NCBI GenBank assembly: GCA_965153455.1
Contig: OZ234493.1
Coordinates: 22,744,213 to 22,808,212, forward strand
DNA: 64,000 nucleotides
From: Sphagnum compactum
Lineage: Eukaryota > Bryophyta > Sphagnopsida > Sphagnales
Direction: 5' to 3'
Part shown: positions 61,625-64,000 of the stretch, in pieces
Layout: each line of letters opens with the position of its first letter
Numbering within the stretch: position 1 is the stretch's first letter
Notes under the pieces: model-generated
Told to the model about the DNA's origin: nothing
Database searches by the model: none
The model's input: the letters and a program-made list of their open reading frames with translations, nothing else
Program-made: the position numbers and the translations under genes

Positions 61625-61835
61625 CAACCCAAAACATTCCAGACTACAACACATTCAAGGTGCTCAGTTCTTTGCTGAAGTAAAGAGATCTCTCATCAAC
61701 AACCCCCCAAAACACACTGAACTACAACACATTGGAGGTGAGCTTCTTTCACGAAGTAAAGCTCAGATGTCTGAATCACAACCCAAAACACTCTGAACCA
61801 CAACACATTTCAGATGCTCAGTCCTTTGGTAACTC
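61625..61835 (+). repeat. Tandem repeat, about 77-bp unit, three copies
   Basis: Copies begin CAACCC(CCC)AAAACA at about 61625, 61700 and 61779. Each continues with a CTGAACTACAACACATT-like block and, in the first two, CTTTGCTGAAGTAAAG. The copies differ by substitutions and short indels. A 63-codon frame inside is repeat-derived. Confidence 0.75.
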
Positions 61836-62371
61836 AGTAACTCCATGCAGTTACAGATGCTTGCTTTCATAATCAGATACTTTGCTGGGTTTCTCTTCTT
61901 CTTCCTCAGCTGAGGAGGACTTCTAAGAGCCATGATCAGCAAGCAGCCTGGTGGGCGATTGCAAAAAGCTCTGCAATTTAATGTGAAGAATCCATCTCTA
62001 CTTACTTAATTGAAAAGTTGGATTTACTCCTTAATGTCATGGAAGGAAGGTTTTGCTGTTGGAAATCCTGTAAACTAAATGTCCTAAGCACTTTCACTGT
62101 GTTGTTGTTGTTGTTGTTGTTAACACTCCTCTTCATGTTCTGTTTGCTAATGTATTTCTTCCACAATATGGAAACTGTTGCTCTTTTGTTTTGTTGACAA
62201 AATCTAGCTCTGATGCTCAAACTGATTAGTACAGCCCAACACACCCCCAACTCCCTTGGATATTTTAATTTTTCAAAATGAATATCTATAATATCATGCA
62301 AGCAACTTCTTCTTCTTTGTCGATTGTGAATTTGATGCAACTCCTTTGAGGGCAATGACAGCAACTCTACT
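61836..62371. other. 3' flank of the HMA-protein gene
   Basis: This lies downstream of the HMA gene's stop codon and probably includes its 3' untranslated region. A (GTT)7 run sits at 62101-62121. The open frame 62442-62002 on the minus strand overlaps the last coding exon in another frame and is not called. Confidence 0.4.
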
Positions 62372-63491
62372 TTAGTAGTAGTAATACCTAGTGTAATCAG
62401 GACGGAGTGCAAATGACACTGGATACAACTCTTCAAAGACAAGAAAAGGCTCCTTCCTTTCTTCTACCTGTGTCGTTGCCTTGTCTTTATTTTCTTCCTT
62501 TGCTGCTGCTGCTGCTGCTGTCTCTTCTTTCTTCTCGTCTTTAGATTCCTGCACCATGACAATAAAATCCAAACTCAGATTGATGCATGATGTGTTCTTC
62601 ATGTTCATATTCGGATGACGGGCTTCGTTGTGGGGGGATGCACCAATGCCTGTGATTGTTGGCAAAATTACACCAGGTTATGCCCCCCTGGTGCTGGTAC
62701 CAGATGGCTTGTTTCTTTGCTTGTTCAGTAATGGAACAAAAGAAAAGCCCAATCTAGGGATTCACCTTCAGCAACAACCAAGGACATTTCTTGACAATAT
62801 TGTCACAGGCAGATAGATTCTGTACATACTGATCTTTGTGCCCTTTGATTGAACATTTTGGTCATGCAGTTTTTCCATTTGTCAGCTCTGGGATTAGATG
62901 GTAATGCTGAGCTCTCAGGGTGCCTTTCACTATGCTTGAATCAATGAAATAAATCTATGGTTGGATGGTCTGAGTTCTCAAAGTTGGTTTCCTTCATACC
63001 TCCTTTTCTGGCTCTTCTTTACTCTTTTCCTTTGTTTCTTCCTCCTTCTTCTCCTCCTCCTTCTCCTCCTTCTTCTCCTCTTTCTCTTCTTTGGGCTCCT
63101 CGGGCCAGAATGCGGTTTGCTTTCCTGTTCTGGATACTCGCTTGAACACTTCCTCACGTGTCAAATTGCCAACCACTGTCACCTTCTGTGCCATGAAATC
63201 CACTGTGGATGATATCACCCCTGTTGCAACAAATGTCTCAGTCTCTGCACATAAGTTTGAACAGCTTTTGCTACTAATGCACACAAAAATTGGGAGATTC
63301 GATAATTTGTCACTCTGTGTTTAGCTTAAGTTCTGTTTGGTGTACTTGGATGATTGCTCTGCAGCACACTCAACTAGCATACAAGAGGAGGAAATAGGAG
63401 GAGAGTATATACCTGGCATGCGGACAACAGCTCTCCTTACAGTGTCTACACAGGCTTCACAATGCATTGCAACTCGTAACATAACTGTTAT
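62372..63491 (-). CDS. Heavy-metal-associated (HMA) domain protein, 5' end not found
   Basis: A HIPP/ATX1-like protein. HMA domains bind soft metal ions (copper, zinc, cadmium) through a CxxC pair. Exons found: 63491-63413, 63220-63000 and 62548-62372 (TAA), with phases 0, 1 and 0. They encode 159 residues. The HMA core is ITVMLRVAMHCEACVDTVRR (metal site M-H-C-E-A-C) followed after the intron by GVISSTVDFMAQKVTVVGNL, EEVFKRVSRTGKQTAFWPE. Then comes a Lys/Glu-rich linker (KEEKEEKKEEKEEE) and a tail ending PDYTRYYYY. Typical HIPPs end in a farnesylation CaaX box (often after a Tyr-rich stretch). None is present here, so it is a plain HMA protein or a HIPP that lost the box. Exon 63491-63413 begins in phase 0 after an acceptor ATGCAG, so a first exon with the start codon must lie at higher coordinates. 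I found none before 64000. Confidence 0.85.
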
Positions 63492-63978
63492 CTGCATCAC
63501 AAAGACATTTTATGTCAAATTTCCACAATGGAGTTGCCTCCTCTGTGACAGTAAAGAAAAAGGTGGATAGGGATATTGACACATACAAGGCAAGCTTCTT
63601 CTAAACCTCAAACTTGGAACTCAATTAGGCACACTCCAGATTGGCTTTTTATCTTTCATTTTACTAGATGGAATGTGCCAAGGTCAGTTGACAACAACAA
63701 CAACAAATTCACACATTGAGCCTCCTCTCAGGTTTTCTCTGTTTTTGTGTATCTATCAGAAGGTGCAATGTGTCTTTCCACAACAGAGGCACCAACTTAC
63801 TGATTGAGTTTGTCCTTTACCTGCTGTTTCCAGTTTGTTATCTAGAATGCTTGAAGAGTAGGGGTCTTCAGGCAGTACAGGGTTTTCCTTGGGTTGATTC
63901 TCAACTGTCTATCCTCTCGAGAGTGACCATGAGAATGGGTTTGCTTCCTTCGCTACTTTAATCAGACAATCATCATAG
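63492..63978. other. Intron or upstream region of the HMA gene
   Basis: No coding exon could be assigned here. It is either the first intron of the HMA gene or partly its leader. A minus-strand CAG|GTAAAG at about 63820 is a plausible donor for an upstream leader exon, but the only ATG before it opens a frame of 10 codons. Confidence 0.4.
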
Positions 63979-64000
63979 CCTCTCTCTCTCTCTCTCTCTC
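63979..64000 (+). repeat. (TC)n microsatellite at the window edge
   Basis: At least ten TC/CT units run to the end of the window. Such tracts are common in plant 5' leaders and promoters, which would fit its position upstream of the minus-strand HMA gene. Confidence 0.85.

Noticed and set aside
62961-63212. Plus-strand Leu/Phe/Pro-rich open frames
   Set aside because: Antisense to the Lys/Glu-rich linker exon of the HMA gene.
1-64000. tRNA, rRNA and other structured RNA genes
   Set aside because: No tRNA box A/box B pair with a credible cloverleaf and no rRNA-like sequence was seen on reading. A covariance search (tRNAscan-SE, Infernal) was not possible here.

Overview
The window looks like nuclear DNA of a land plant. 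It has spliced genes with GT-AG introns, a plant-type LRR receptor kinase, a plant heavy-metal-binding (HMA) protein, and long AT-rich intergenic tracts full of decayed transposons. The transposon relics resemble families I associate with non-flowering land plants (ferns, lycophytes, bryophytes, gymnosperms), but that placement is recollection and not proof. No organelle, bacterial or viral genes were seen.

Three host genes could be assembled exon by exon, all on the minus strand. (1) 17339-10317 encodes a SPEN/FPA-like RNA-binding protein. Nine exons sum to 5,175 nt with matching phases: 1,724 residues with a helical N-terminus, four RRM-like domains, a proline-rich linker and a C-terminal SPOC domain. 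(2) 37198-27843 encodes an LRR receptor-like kinase. Eighteen exons sum to 2,811 nt (936 residues): an unrecognised ectodomain, LRRs mostly carried by phase-2 exons, one transmembrane helix and a complete RD-type kinase. (3) 63491-62372 holds the 3' exons of an HMA-domain protein whose first exon was not found and may lie beyond the window.

The rest is mostly mobile-element debris. A decayed LINE-type reverse transcriptase runs from about 18.0 to 21.7 kb and is interrupted by about 0.8 kb of AT-rich sequence. A PIF/Harbinger element occupies about 38.5-40.9 kb, with a DDE transposase and a divergent MYB/trihelix-like partner, both broken. From 43.54 to 56.22 kb lies a compound structure. A roughly 90-bp sequence occurs in inverted orientation at its two outer ends and back to back at its centre (about 50.29 kb), where it sits in the middle of a 1.65-kb-arm inverted repeat. 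The left half carries a zinc-finger ORF relic and a tandem array of hairpin-forming repeats. The right half carries a MULE-like transposase relic. A short GGTATTGCA motif recurs through both halves.

Tandem repeats occur near 4.3, 7.0, 9.8, 10.5, 20.3, 23.7, 24.1, 43.8, 45.2, 47.3, 52.3, 55.6 and 61.6 kb. Stretches with nothing recognisable are listed as such. All exon joins come from reading splice consensus and phase by eye. No transcript or database comparison was available.
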